64,000 nt of DNA from JAQBQB01 sp963757185 (GCA_963757185.1 CAVWQI010000009.1:620001-684000); one strand, 5' to 3'; numbered from the stretch's first letter, positions 40,896 through 50,409 are shown. The notes: generated from the letters alone by a model not told the origin. A program made the numbers and translations.

Positions 40896-42692
40896 CTACA
40901 CTCGCAGCTGCGTATCGAACAGCCTCGCGTACACGCCCCGTTCGGCGATGAGCTCTTCGTGCGTCCCTCGCTCGGCGATGACACCGCCGTCCAGCACGAA
41001 GATCATGTCCGCGCGCTCCACCGTCGCCCGCGAGTGGGCGATCGTGATCGACGTCCTTCCCTTCATCAGGCGCGACATCCCGTCGAACACGGCCGCCTCC
41101 GACTCCGCGTCCAACGCCGCCGACGGCTCGTCGAGGAGCAGGATCGGCGCATCGCGAATGATCGCCCGCGCGATCGCCACGCGTTGCCGCTGGCCGGTCG
41201 AGAGCGTCTGACCCCGCTCGCCGAGGACGGAGTCGTATCCCTCGGGCATGCGGCGGACGAACTCGTCGGCGTTGGCCATCGTCGCGGCTCGGATGATCTC
41301 GCCCTGGGTCGCCCCCGGCTTGCCGTAGGCGATGTTCTGCGCGATCGACGCATGGAACAGCAACGCGTCCTGGAGAACAAAGCTGATCTGGTTGCGGAGC
41401 GACTCGAGCGTGAAAAGACGAATGTCCTGGCCGTCGACCGTGATCTCTCCGCGTAACGCATCGTAGAGCCGCGGGATGAGGCCGATCAGCGTCGACTTGC
41501 CGGCGCCGGTGTGGCCGACGAGGGCCGCGCGCTGCCCCGCTTCAACGACGAGATCGATGTCCTCCAGCACCAGACCATCGGGCCGGTAGCCGAACGCGAC
41601 GTGGGAGAATTCGATGCGGCCCTTGAAACGAGGTGCGCGCTTGGCGTCGGGCCGTTCGCGCACCTCGCTGTCGACCGACAGCAGTTCGCCGACGCGCTCG
41701 AAGCTCACCGAGGCCATCGAGAGTGTGTCGCTCATCTTCGAGAGGTCCTTCATCGGCTTGTACATCTTGTCGAGATAGAGCACGAAGACGAGAAGCGCGC
41801 CCGCGGTCAGCCCATCGTCGAGCACGAGTCGGACGCCGAACCAGAGCACGACGCACGTACCGATGGCGACGAGGACGTCGACCTGCGGCCCGAGTCTCGC
41901 CTTGAGGCTTCGCGCGCGCAGACTCAAGTCGACGATCGCCTGCGATTCCTTGTCGAGCCGCTTCTCTTCTAGCTTCTCGCCGGCGAACGCCTTGACGACC
42001 CGCGCCGAGGAGATCGACTCCTGCGCCACCGACGCCAGCTCGCTCTGTTTCTTCTTGACGTCGCGCGACGCGCGCTTGATCCGCCGGGTGAAGCCGTAGA
42101 TCATCGCGAAGAGGAACGGCGCGACCGAGAGGCCGATCAGCGCGAAGCGCGCGTTCAGGTAGAACATCACGACGATCATCCCGACGATCGTGAGGACGTC
42201 GAACAGGATGCCGAGCATCGCCGACGCGACGAAGCTCTCGACCGAGTCGATGTCGCTCGTCAGCCGCACGATCATATCGCCGGTCTGGCGCTTGTCGTAG
42301 AACGAGAGCGACAGCCGCTGCACGTGATGATAGAGCAGATGCCGTAAGTCGAAGCCGACGCGCTTGGCCACGGTCGTCGCGAGGAAGTCGTCGAAGTACG
42401 ACGCGACCGCGCCGATGAGGGCGATGACGATGACGGCGAGCGCGGCGACGTCGAGGGCGCCGATCTTGTTGGCGTCGCCGACGTGCGCGGCGAGCCAGTC
42501 TGGCATTCGCTTCGTGCCGAGCACGTAGTCGAAGATGACCTTGAGCGGCCACGGCTCTGCCAGGCCCATCGCTGCTTCGACGAGCATCGCGGTGAACGCG
42601 ACGGCGAGCAGCGGCCAGTAGGGTCGAAGAAGTCGTGCCCGATTCAGGCGGCGAGTCGCCATGCCGGCCAGTGTTGCAACGGCCGAGCCCAA
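40896..42692 (-). CDS. ABC exporter, fused permease and ATPase (MsbA-like)
   Basis: 598 residues; ATG 42662 is an alternative start ten codons in. Residues ~25-315 are the six-helix exporter domain with PWPLKVIFDYVLG and QTGDMIVRLTSDIDSVESF. The ATPase has Walker A GHTGAGKS (393-400), Q-loop Gln441, signature LSTGQ (497-501; Thr replaces the usual Gly), Walker B ILLLDEP and switch His553. Homodimers of this type export lipid-linked or peptide-like substrates. With the glycosyltransferase and sugar-enzyme-like genes next to it, a glycolipid or glycan precursor is plausible. It ends two bases from the lipoprotein stop. Confidence 0.93.
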   Translation of the reverse strand: MGSAVATLAGMATRRLNRARLLRPYWPLLAVAFTAMLVEAAMGLAEPWPLKVIFDYVLGTKRMPDWLAAHVGDANKIGALDVAALAVIVIALIGAVASYFDDFLATTVAKRVGFDLRHLLYHHVQRLSLSFYDKRQTGDMIVRLTSDIDSVESFVASAMLGILFDVLTIVGMIVVMFYLNARFALIGLSVAPFLFAMIYGFTRRIKRASRDVKKKQSELASVAQESISSARVVKAFAGEKLEEKRLDKESQAIVDLSLRARSLKARLGPQVDVLVAIGTCVVLWFGVRLVLDDGLTAGALLVFVLYLDKMYKPMKDLSKMSDTLSMASVSFERVGELLSVDSEVRERPDAKRAPRFKGRIEFSHVAFGYRPDGLVLEDIDLVVEAGQRAALVGHTGAGKSTLIGLIPRLYDALRGEITVDGQDIRLFTLESLRNQISFVLQDALLFHASIAQNIAYGKPGATQGEIIRAATMANADEFVRRMPEGYDSVLGERGQTLSTGQRQRVAIARAIIRDAPILLLDEPSAALDAESEAAVFDGMSRLMKGRTSITIAHSRATVERADMIFVLDGGVIAERGTHEELIAERGVYARLFDTQLRV

Positions 42693-42808
42693 CCTGTCAG
42701 AGCGGGCAGGACGCGAGCGGTAAAGAAGTTTTTGCCCCGTGTCCCACCGTCCTCTCGCCTTTCAGATCTCGCGTTTCTAACCAGTCCCGGCCGCCGTACG
42801 TTTGTGCC

Positions 42809-43834
42809 ATGGTCCGCCCCCCGCGCGTCAGCGTTTGCATCCCGACGTACAACGGCGCTGCGTTTCTCGCTGAGACTCTGAACAGCGCCGTCGCGCAGAC
42901 GTTCGACGACTTCGAGGTCGTGGTCGTCGACGACTGTTCGACGGACGAATCGTTCGACATCGCGGAGCGATTTGCTCGATCCGATGAACGGGTCCGGGCG
43001 ATCCGGAACTCCGAGCGGGCGGGGTCAGGCGCCGCCAACGCGAAGGTCTACCTCGCGCACGCGCGCGGAGAATGGATCAAGACTCTCAATCAGGACGACG
43101 TCATGGCGCCGACGTGCCTCGCGCGCATGTTCGACGCCTCGGCGCGAGGACCGTTGGTCATCTGCTGGCACGACCTCTTGTTCGAGAGCGGCATCGATCC
43201 GGACGTGCGCGCGTGGTACGAGCAAAATCCGACCCTTGCCAGCGAGCTGCCCGGCGACTTCGCCGACGCGGACGCCGTCTGCGCCGCGATACTTCGGCGG
43301 CCGATGGCCAACTTCATCGGGCCGACGAGCTCGGGTTTCATCCATCGCGACTGTTTCGCGAAGTACGGCTCGTTCGATCCGGCGTTTTCGTCCTTCCCCG
43401 ACCTCGACTTCTGGACTCGCGTCGGCAGCCGTGAAGGCATCTCTTTCGCCGCCGAGCCCCTGCTCACCTTCCGCGTGCACGACGCGTCGATCAGCGCCGC
43501 GATACGGCGTGATCCACGACGTGCCTTTCGCGCCGGCCTCCAACAGCTGCGGCGCAGGCTCCAATTCGCGCGCGCGCCGGGGTTCGAGAACATTCGCCGA
43601 GTCGCTGCCGCGCTCTCACCCGCGGTGGACCTCGAGGGACAACTGCGCACGTCCGCGTCGGAAATGCGATGGGGCGCGATCGAGACCCGCTATCGAGCCC
43701 GCGACCCGTGGCCGCTCGCCCAGTGGGACGCGTTCGTCGCCGGCGAGCCCGAGATGAAAAAGCTGCAGCGCGAAATCGACGCCGCGCTCCCCTTATCGGC
43801 TCGCCTGCGTCAGTTCATCAAGCGCAAACTGTGA
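42809..43834 (+). CDS. Family 2 glycosyltransferase
   Basis: 341 residues from ATG 42809. The GT-A fold is plain: VSVCIPTYNGAAFLAETLNS, then VVVVDDCSTD and WIKTLNQDDVMAP, where the Asp pair is the expected nucleotide-sugar/metal site. SFPDLDFWTRVG holds the likely catalytic region. It moves a sugar from a nucleotide donor to a growing glycan or lipid. It is divergent from the exporter gene across ~115 bases and overlaps the oxidoreductase gene tail-to-tail by 17 bases. Confidence 0.9.
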   Translation: MVRPPRVSVCIPTYNGAAFLAETLNSAVAQTFDDFEVVVVDDCSTDESFDIAERFARSDERVRAIRNSERAGSGAANAKVYLAHARGEWIKTLNQDDVMAPTCLARMFDASARGPLVICWHDLLFESGIDPDVRAWYEQNPTLASELPGDFADADAVCAAILRRPMANFIGPTSSGFIHRDCFAKYGSFDPAFSSFPDLDFWTRVGSREGISFAAEPLLTFRVHDASISAAIRRDPRRAFRAGLQQLRRRLQFARAPGFENIRRVAAALSPAVDLEGQLRTSASEMRWGAIETRYRARDPWPLAQWDAFVAGEPEMKKLQREIDAALPLSARLRQFIKRKL

Positions 43835-45032
43835 GCGCTACTCGCTCCGCGAGCCAGGGCGCTATCGAGTACTTCCCCGTGTCGATGGAGATGTAGCCGC
43901 GATCGGCCGTGAGCACGAACTGGTCGCGCCGGTGCAGTGCACTGGCCCGATCGGACAGCGATCCTCGGCCGATCGCGTAGACCCAACCGGCGTGGACCTC
44001 GATCGACTCCGCCGACGCGCCCAGGCGAGCGACCTCCGGGAAGAAATTCGCCAGCGCCGCGAGCGTGCCGGTTCGCACGTCGTCCAGCGCGCCGGCCGAC
44101 GATTTACCCTCTGAACAAGGAGGCGCGAGCTCGCTCCCTTCGGCCAACAATCCGGCGTCGTACCACGAGAGGTACATTCGCCCGTCCGCATACTGCTTCA
44201 CGTCACCGAAGGGCCCGGTGCACACGGTGGCGTTGCGCACGGCGGACGCTCCGGCCTTCGCATAGATCGCCGCTCGAAAGCGGTGCGACCACGGAGCCGG
44301 GGGCGTGATCCCCAGCGTCGCGTCCACCGCCGGCCGTCCCTCCCAAAGCGCGTTGACGACGGCGTCGTATCGAGCGAACTCGCCGTCAGCGGCGTCGACG
44401 ATTACGTCCAACCGGCCGTCGTCACGGCGCCGTACGGCTCGCACCGTGACGCCGGTTCGAAGCTCGATGAGCCGCTCGGCGCGAACCGCCGCGGCGATCA
44501 TGTCGGCGACGGGCACGGTGGACACGGACCGCTCCGGCACGCGAAACCCCGCGACGATGTCGTCTGATGCCGTCACGTCGGCGAGTTCGGACGCCGCGAG
44601 CTGCTGAACGCGTGCGCTCCGCAAATCGGCGAGATAGCCCGCGCCCTCGGCTCCTCGCGCCGCGTCGCGAGCCATGCCGGCGATCGTACCCGCGTACGCG
44701 CCGAACGTGCGCGCGTCGACTACGGAGTCTCGATGGACGAGATAGATATCATCATCACTGGCTAGCGCGTCGAGGCGACAGCCGGTCAACCGTTCGACGA
44801 TGCCGGTGAACGCGAGCGCTCCGGGGATCAGCCGGGCGGCGGTGTTGAACGAAGGGTCGGCGGGATACAGGAAGCCGAGGTGGATTTTCCCTTCGTTCCA
44901 TCGGCTGGCGCCCTGCATGACGTCGTGCGCGCGGTCGACGAGCGTCACAGCCTGGCCACGTCGCGCCAGCTCGAGCGCGGTACAGGCGCCGAGCATCCCG
45001 GCCCCCAGCACGGCGACTCGCTTTCCGGTCAC
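43818..45032 (-). CDS. FAD-dependent oxidoreductase (DAO family)
   Basis: 404 residues from GTG 45032, sharing GTGA with the upstream FdtA-like gene. The dinucleotide fold is at the start (VAVLGAGMLGACTALELARRG, then a Glu/Asp-type end VTLVDR). The block SRWNEGKIHLGFLYPADPS and a C-terminal HAGWVYAIGRGSLSDR are typical of D-amino-acid-oxidase-type proteins. Such enzymes oxidise amines, amino acids or sugar derivatives. Coupling to a sugar-ketoisomerase-like gene suggests action on an amino- or keto-sugar intermediate, but the substrate is inferred. Confidence 0.85.
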   Translation of the reverse strand: MTGKRVAVLGAGMLGACTALELARRGQAVTLVDRAHDVMQGASRWNEGKIHLGFLYPADPSFNTAARLIPGALAFTGIVERLTGCRLDALASDDDIYLVHRDSVVDARTFGAYAGTIAGMARDAARGAEGAGYLADLRSARVQQLAASELADVTASDDIVAGFRVPERSVSTVPVADMIAAAVRAERLIELRTGVTVRAVRRRDDGRLDVIVDAADGEFARYDAVVNALWEGRPAVDATLGITPPAPWSHRFRAAIYAKAGASAVRNATVCTGPFGDVKQYADGRMYLSWYDAGLLAEGSELAPPCSEGKSSAGALDDVRTGTLAALANFFPEVARLGASAESIEVHAGWVYAIGRGSLSDRASALHRRDQFVLTADRGYISIDTGKYSIAPWLAERVALTVCA

Positions 45033-45436
45033 AGCGCGATGCGTTCGGTGCGGCTCAGCGCGAGGAATTCGTTCCAGTCGCGGACGTAGTCCGCGTCGTC
45101 GTGCGCGGCATCCGTCAGCACGAGGCAAACGGCCGAGGGCGTGAAGTCGTGTAAGCGCAGCCAATGCATCGGCGGAATGTAGAGCGCTCTGCCCGGTTGG
45201 CAGAGCTCGTACGCCACCGAGTCCCTTCCATCGGACGCGTGGACGCGGAACGATCCGGCCACCGGTACGATGAGCTGGCGCGTATTGCGGTGCGCGTGTC
45301 CGCCGCGCTCACTCACGACGGAGTGTAGAAAAAACACGTTGCGGACGTCGAACGGCACGACCTCCAACGAGGTCAGGATCCCGCGCTCGTCCGCGAAGCG
45401 TGGAAGATCAATCCATCTGAGCTGATTGAGGCTCAT
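45029..45436 (-). CDS. WxcM/FdtA-like cupin (possible dTDP-keto-sugar isomerase)
   Basis: 135 residues from ATG 45436. A single cupin fold shows the WxcM/FdtA marks: DERGILTSLEVVPFDVRNVFFLH, then SERGGHAHRNTRQLIVPVAG (His pair and Gln) and PPMHWLRLHDFTPSAVCLVL. FdtA-type enzymes convert dTDP-4-keto-6-deoxyglucose to the 3-keto form on the way to amino-deoxy sugars. No RmlA/RmlB genes are in the window, so the donor would be made elsewhere. Confidence 0.85.
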   Translation of the reverse strand: MSLNQLRWIDLPRFADERGILTSLEVVPFDVRNVFFLHSVVSERGGHAHRNTRQLIVPVAGSFRVHASDGRDSVAYELCQPGRALYIPPMHWLRLHDFTPSAVCLVLTDAAHDDADYVRDWNEFLALSRTERIAL

Positions 45437-45839
45437 GCCGGCTGCGTGAGTATGTGGGGCGCACCCTTCGAATATGACTCGGTCCGCGCCCGCGAGGGGC
45501 CCAGAGATACGTTACGCCGCAGGACAGCTGGAGCGGACACGCTCCACATGATCTCGTAGACGTCGTGAACGGTGCAAGGCTCAGTTTGTAGCGTGCCGGC
45601 GCTTGCAGGGGGGCGGGAACCGCAATCCGCCCTGAATGCGGACGGCCTGAGCCGAAAGAAATGCGTCGCCGCTCCGTCGTCGCCCCTTCCTTGCCATGTG
45701 AGGTGGTAAGCGGCGCATGCCGGAGTCGTTGCGGCCTGGGGTGGCCACGGCGAAGACCGTCTTCGCGTGAGGTCAGACTCAGCCCCAGCGACTGCCCGAC
45801 AACGCGCCTGAACTCTAGCAGCACGTGATGGAGGTACCA
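45437..45839. other. 403-base intergenic region before the YXWGXW lipoprotein
   Basis: Open frames here lack family signals or a ribosome-binding site and look non-coding. One perfect inverted repeat is seen, gcgaaga-ccg-tcttcgc at 45750-45766. GGAGG sits just before the lipoprotein ATG. No consensus promoter was recognised. Confidence 0.55.
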
Positions 45840-46160
45840 ATGACAAGACTCTCAACCCTGCGATTGATCGCCGGCCTCGTCGTCGGCGGCGCGCTCGGCG
45901 CATGCTATTCGAGCCCGCAACCCGTAGTAGGGGTCGCGTATGGCACTTATGAACCGCCCCTGACCCCGGTCGAAACGATTCCAGCCTCGCCCGGGTTCAA
46001 CTACGTGTGGATCGGTGGACACTGGGGCTGGCATTCCGACAGATACCTTTGGGTCCCCGGCTCCTGGACGGTTCCGGCGCGCGGGTACTCCGTGTGGGTC
46101 CCGGGCCGCTGGGATCACGACGGCCACGGCTGGTTCTATCGGGACGGCCACTGGCGGTAG
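45840..46160 (+). CDS. YXWGXW-repeat lipoprotein B1
   Basis: 106 residues from ATG 45840 with GGAGG upstream. The signal ends in a lipobox (GALGACYSS, Cys ~22). The mature part is made of Trp/Tyr-rich repeats: YVWIGGHWGWHSDRYLWVPG, then VWVPGRWDHDGHGWFYRDGHW. This is the YXWGXW (PF12779) type, common in Gram-negative lipoproteins and of unknown function. A paralogue is at 58460. Both copies lie just upstream of, and on the same strand as, an ADOP permease gene or operon. Confidence 0.88.
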   Translation: MTRLSTLRLIAGLVVGGALGACYSSPQPVVGVAYGTYEPPLTPVETIPASPGFNYVWIGGHWGWHSDRYLWVPGSWTVPARGYSVWVPGRWDHDGHGWFYRDGHWR

Positions 46161-46221
46161 GTAGCCCGAGGTGAAGGCCGGCGGTCTCGTTGGAAAGGGG
46201 CCGCCGGCCAGCCGACCCACG

Positions 46222-46277
46222 CTCTCCTTGCCGGCCTAGGAGAGTGGAATTACTCTCTCCTGGTCTTCCTAGGAGAG
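46222..46277. promoter_or_regulatory. Two tandem palindromes, candidate PadR operator
   Basis: ctctcct-N9-aggagag occurs twice, at 46222-46244 and 46255-46277, 33 bases apart. The second aggagag is also the ribosome-binding site of the PadR gene (GTG 46287). A dimeric PadR could bind both and block transcription and translation of its own operon. Confidence 0.65.
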
Positions 46278-46286
46278 AAGTATCCC

Positions 46287-46625
46287 GTGGCGTCCGTCGA
46301 CCTGCTTCCTGGCACGCTCGATCTTCTGATTCTCAAGGCCCTGTCTCTCGGCCCGCAGCACGGGTACGGGGTCCTCCTCCGCATCGAGCAAATCTCGCGG
46401 GGGCATTTGCCGGTCCAGCAAGGCACGCTCTACCCCGCCCTCTACCGTCTCGAGGGGCGCGCGCTGCTCGACACCGAGTGGGGCACGTCGGAGAACAACC
46501 GGCGCGCGAAGTTCTACTCGCTCACGCCCGCCGGGCGCAAACAGCTGCGCGACGAGCGCTCGAGCTGGGAGCAGATCGTCGCCGGCATGACGGCCGCGTT
46601 GCGCGCCACGACGGAGTCGCTGTGA
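46287..46625 (+). CDS. PadR family transcriptional regulator (of ADOP 5)
   Basis: 112 residues from GTG 46287 with AGGAGAG upstream. PadR marks: LLPGTLDLLILKALSLGPQHGYGVLLRIE, then VQQGTLYPALYRLEGRALL and RRAKFYSLTPAGRKQLRDE. It is coupled to the permease by GTGA. Very similar in layout to the PadR at 29968. Confidence 0.93.
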   Translation: MASVDLLPGTLDLLILKALSLGPQHGYGVLLRIEQISRGHLPVQQGTLYPALYRLEGRALLDTEWGTSENNRRAKFYSLTPAGRKQLRDERSSWEQIVAGMTAALRATTESL

Positions 46626-49267
46626 TCGCCGCGGTCGTCGCTGTGATCGTTCGCGCGCGAATTGCGCTGCGCCACCTCGCCGGCCGGCGCACGCTCGAGC
46701 GCGACATGGACGACGAATTCCGGAGCCACATCGCACATCGCGCGGACGACCTCGAGCGGCGCGGACTCTCGCGAGAGCTCGCCGAACGCGCGGCTCGGGT
46801 CGAGTTCGGCGGGATCGAGGCGAAAAAGGACGCGGCCCGCGATGCTCGCGGACTTCGCGCCTGGGACGAGCTCCGCGCCAACGTCGCCTTCGCGGCGCGC
46901 GGCCTCGCGCATCACCCGATCCAATCGCTGATCGTCGTGACGACACTTACGCTCGGCTTGGGCATCAGCGCGGTGGTGTTCTCGGTATTGAACGCGCTCG
47001 CCTTCCGGGCACGGGTGGACCACGACGCGGCCTCGTTCACGCGCGTCTTTGCCTCGTACCGCTCTGACACGAGCGGACCGTCGTTTCCCGCTTCCGTGAC
47101 TCTCGGCGACTACCTCGCCTTCGCGCGCCAGATGCGGTCGCTGTCGCCGATCACCGGGTGGCAGCACGTGCAGCTCGCGCTGTCGTCCGGGGCGAAGCCG
47201 ACCCCCGGCGCGCTCGTTACGTGCGGCTTCTTCGACGTATACGGACCGGTTCGACCGATCGCGGGCCGAGTGCTCCAGCGTGAAGACTGCGATTCTCGCG
47301 CACCGGTCGCGGTCATCGGCAACGACCTGTGGCATTCCGCGTTCGGCGCGGATCCGGGCGCCGTCGGCCGGGTGCTGCGGATCAATGGGCAGACGATCCG
47401 CATCATCGGCGTCGCGCCGACATTCGGCAGCGCGTCGTCCGACGACCAGCTCTGGCTTCCCTTTACGCTGCGCGGCCGCCTTCAGCTCGGCCCCGACGAC
47501 CCGGCGTCGCCCAACGCGATGTCGCTCTTTCTCGACGGCCGTCTGTCACCGGGAGCGACGCGTGGTGACGTGCTCGTCGAGGCGCGAGTGATCGCCGCGC
47601 AGCAGGACAACGCGACCCCAGGCCGGCACACCGCGGTGTTCGTCACGAACGGCTCGCTCGTCGCCAAACCGGGAAATGGAATCATCGTCAGCGGAATCGT
47701 CGCGGTCGTCTTCGTGGGTCTCGCATGTCTCGCCCTCGTCGCCTGCGCGAGCGTTGTGTCGATCCTGCTCGCGATCGCGGACGGCCGGCGCACGGAGATG
47801 GCGCTCCGCATGGCACTCGGCGCCGGCGCGCCGCGTCTGGCGGCGATGCTGGGCACGGAGTCGCTGATCCTCGCCGGCGTGGCCGGCGCGGCCGCGTGCG
47901 GGCTGACGTTTCGGCTACCGGGCATGCTGATGGCGTGGATCGTCCAGCGCCCGATCAACTTCTCGCTCGCCCCGGATTGGCACGTATTCGTGTTCCTGCT
48001 CGTCACGACGGTGCTGGCGGCGCTCGTCGCGGCGAACGCGCCGATCCGCGCGGTCCTCTCGCTCGATCTCAATTCGACATTGCGTCGAATGCCCGATGGA
48101 ACCGGCGGCCGGGCGAGACGGGCCAACGCGCTCATGAGCGCCGAGATCGGAGGAGCGACCGCGCTGCTCGTCGCGACGATCGCGCTCACTCGGCTCCCGG
48201 AGCGGATCGCCAATTCGCCGCCGCGATTCGACGCGCGCCACGTGTTGGCGACGACGCTGCGGGTGCCACAGCCCGCGACGGGCGGATGGCGGAGCTTCCA
48301 CGACGACCTCGGGCGAGCGCTGGAGACGGTGAGCGGCGTGCGCGGCGTCGCGTTCGCCACGGCGGGGCCGGTGAGCGATGAAGGGACCGGGAGCATCGAG
48401 CTGACGACCACGGAGAAGGGTCGCCGAGTGATGCCGTCGATCGAGGTGTCGCCGGCGTACTTCGACGTGTTCGGCATCCGCGTGGAGCGAGGGCGCGCGT
48501 TCACGACGGCCGACGCCGACTGCGCGGCGGCGGTCTGTCCGGTGATTCTCTCGCGCGAAGCAGCCCGAGAATGGTGGGGAAGCGCGGATCCGCTCGGCAA
48601 GCGTCTCGCGATAGACGCGACGCACACTCTCGACGTGGTCGGCATCGCGGCCGATGCGACGAGCGAGATCGCCGAACCGGTGCAGGCTCTGATGGTTTAT
48701 ACGCCGTGGCGGCCGGACTCGCGGCTCTATCAACCGTTCCTCCGTGTCGAGGGCGGCCGCGTCGGCGTGGAGCGGCGCGTCGCGTCGCTGGTAGGCGAAC
48801 GGTTCGCCGGCGCCGTCGCCGCACCGACGACCGTGGACCAGCAGCTCTCGCAGCTGACCGACGCGTTTCAGCGCGTTGGCGAAGTAGTCGGAATCATGGC
48901 GGCGATCACGGCGGTCCTGGCGATTGTCGGCGTGTACGGCGTCGTCGCGCTCGCGGCCCGGCGGCGGCTCAAGGAGATGGGGATTCGGCTCGCGCTCGGG
49001 GCGCGTCGGATGGACATCTACCGGGCGATGGTCGCGCCGAACGCGCGGCCAGTCGTGATCGGCCTGATTGTCGGCGCCTTGTTCGCGACGGGGCTGGCGG
49101 TCGAGTCGGATCGATTGCTCGCGCAGGAGTTTCCGGTTCGGATCACAGACCCGATCGCCTTCGTCGTGGCCGGGCTTGCATTGGCCGGCGCCGTAAGCGT
49201 GGCGATGTTGGTGCCGGCGAGACGGGCGACGTCAGTGGATCCAGCGCTTGTCGTGCGTCAGGAGTGA
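46622..49267 (+). CDS. ADOP-type MacB/FtsX permease 5, PadR-coupled
   Basis: 881 residues from GTG 46622. Prefix domain at ~20-75 (RDMDDEFRSHIAHRADDLERRG). The first helix is atypical: TTLTLGLGISAVVFSVLN replaces the usual ALGIGANAAIFS. The central helix has VACASVVSILLAIADGRRTEMALRMALGA, where the usual CANVANLLLAR is degraded. The end block is conserved (VYGVVALAARRRLKEMGIRLALGA). It is a more divergent member of the group. The operon order is YXWGXW lipoprotein, PadR, permease. The stop is eight bases from the facing ATP-grasp gene. Confidence 0.9.
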   Translation: MIAAVVAVIVRARIALRHLAGRRTLERDMDDEFRSHIAHRADDLERRGLSRELAERAARVEFGGIEAKKDAARDARGLRAWDELRANVAFAARGLAHHPIQSLIVVTTLTLGLGISAVVFSVLNALAFRARVDHDAASFTRVFASYRSDTSGPSFPASVTLGDYLAFARQMRSLSPITGWQHVQLALSSGAKPTPGALVTCGFFDVYGPVRPIAGRVLQREDCDSRAPVAVIGNDLWHSAFGADPGAVGRVLRINGQTIRIIGVAPTFGSASSDDQLWLPFTLRGRLQLGPDDPASPNAMSLFLDGRLSPGATRGDVLVEARVIAAQQDNATPGRHTAVFVTNGSLVAKPGNGIIVSGIVAVVFVGLACLALVACASVVSILLAIADGRRTEMALRMALGAGAPRLAAMLGTESLILAGVAGAAACGLTFRLPGMLMAWIVQRPINFSLAPDWHVFVFLLVTTVLAALVAANAPIRAVLSLDLNSTLRRMPDGTGGRARRANALMSAEIGGATALLVATIALTRLPERIANSPPRFDARHVLATTLRVPQPATGGWRSFHDDLGRALETVSGVRGVAFATAGPVSDEGTGSIELTTTEKGRRVMPSIEVSPAYFDVFGIRVERGRAFTTADADCAAAVCPVILSREAAREWWGSADPLGKRLAIDATHTLDVVGIAADATSEIAEPVQALMVYTPWRPDSRLYQPFLRVEGGRVGVERRVASLVGERFAGAVAAPTTVDQQLSQLTDAFQRVGEVVGIMAAITAVLAIVGVYGVVALAARRRLKEMGIRLALGARRMDIYRAMVAPNARPVVIGLIVGALFATGLAVESDRLLAQEFPVRITDPIAFVVAGLALAGAVSVAMLVPARRATSVDPALVVRQE

Positions 49268-49275
49268 GCCGCGCG

Positions 49276-50409
49276 TCACTTCGGCATCGCACCGTCGCTG
49301 ATCGTCTTGGGGCCGAGGCTCTTCGCTTGCCGGCGAATGGCGAATCGCGCCAATAGCCGCGAAGCCACGGGCATGAGCAGCGGTGTCACTGGGCGCAGCA
49401 GCCTTCTCGCGATCTGGCTGGCGCGACCCTCGCCGACGTGGTCTCGCGTTGCCGCCTCCGCGAGCGCGGGGTCGAACGCGACCTCGACGGACGGAGTCGC
49501 TGCCGGCGCGGAATCGAGATCAAGCCACGCTTGTCGGAATTTGTCGAAGAAGAACTCGCGCGTTTCGCTCCGCATGGGCGCGAATTCGCGCGGCGCCATT
49601 TCCATGCCCGGTTTGACGCCGCGGCCAATCGTTGGATTGACGTTTATTTCCCACGTTTGAATGCGCCCGTCCTTCACGGAATAGTCGATCTGGCCATAGT
49701 CGATGTCGGCGAACGCGAAGATCTCGGCCAGCTGTTCGATGTGAGGATTGTCCATCACATACCGCTGATCCTCCATCACCAAATCGCGCGTGAAATCGGC
49801 GGTCTCCAGCTTGAGCATCCATTGCCGGCCGGCGTTCAGACTTCGACCATGGATCCGCCCGCCAAGGTTGTACGCCGCGTACTTTCGAAAAACGCCCTGG
49901 GCGTCGGCGGTCGAGTGAAATTCGACCACCATGAGGTCGTTCAGCGATCGTCCGTGCAGTAGCGCGGCCACCAACGCGTCGCGAACCTCCGCCGGCGTGT
50001 CGAGCAACCGGGACAGATTGCCGTTGTGCTGGCGCTCGCTTCGCACGTACACCGGATAGCGCAAACTTTCCAAGTCGTCGCCCGGTCTCGCCACGCGAAA
50101 ATCGTTGCGCCCCGCCGCGTGCAGTTGCTCGAGCAAATCGAAACGGCCCAGCGTGCGTGTTGGCCAGTTGAGAATTCGAGACCCGCCGGCCGCCTCGAGT
50201 TGGTCGCACAGGCTCGCGATGAGCTCTCGCATCGCAGGCGTGGCCTGGTCGATCCCCGCGATGACGTAAGTGCCGCGCTCGAAGCGGCGCATCGCGGGAA
50301 GCTGCTCGAAATCGACTACTCGAAATCGGTCGACGAGCGCCGGCTCCTCGAACGAAAAGAACTCGTCCATCGTGAATCGGCTGGCTCGCGGCAGCACGTA
50401 GTAGATCAC
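49276..50409 (-). CDS. ATP-grasp-like protein coupled to a carrier gene
   Basis: 377 residues from GTG 50409, sharing GTGA with the transporter stop. The N-terminus (MIYYVLPRASRFTMDEFF) and the middle (RILNWPTRTLGRFDLLEQLH) resemble the pre-ATP-grasp part of unusual ATP-grasp proteins. The metal-binding end is clear: FADIDYGQIDYSVKDG, then TWEINVNPTIG (Glu and two Asn). A Lys in VFRKYAAYNLGG may hold ATP. The predicted reaction is ATP-dependent ligation or phosphorylation of a carboxylate. Length and fold suggest a little-studied family. Co-translation with an importer suggests it modifies the imported compound. Confidence 0.75.
   Translation of the reverse strand: MIYYVLPRASRFTMDEFFSFEEPALVDRFRVVDFEQLPAMRRFERGTYVIAGIDQATPAMRELIASLCDQLEAAGGSRILNWPTRTLGRFDLLEQLHAAGRNDFRVARPGDDLESLRYPVYVRSERQHNGNLSRLLDTPAEVRDALVAALLHGRSLNDLMVVEFHSTADAQGVFRKYAAYNLGGRIHGRSLNAGRQWMLKLETADFTRDLVMEDQRYVMDNPHIEQLAEIFAFADIDYGQIDYSVKDGRIQTWEINVNPTIGRGVKPGMEMAPREFAPMRSETREFFFDKFRQAWLDLDSAPAATPSVEVAFDPALAEAATRDHVGEGRASQIARRLLRPVTPLLMPVASRLLARFAIRRQAKSLGPKTISDGAMPK

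Noticed and set aside
45408..45903. Minus-strand frames filling the gap before the YXWGXW lipoprotein
   Set aside because: No ribosome-binding site, hydrophobic pattern or family signal, and both overlap real genes.
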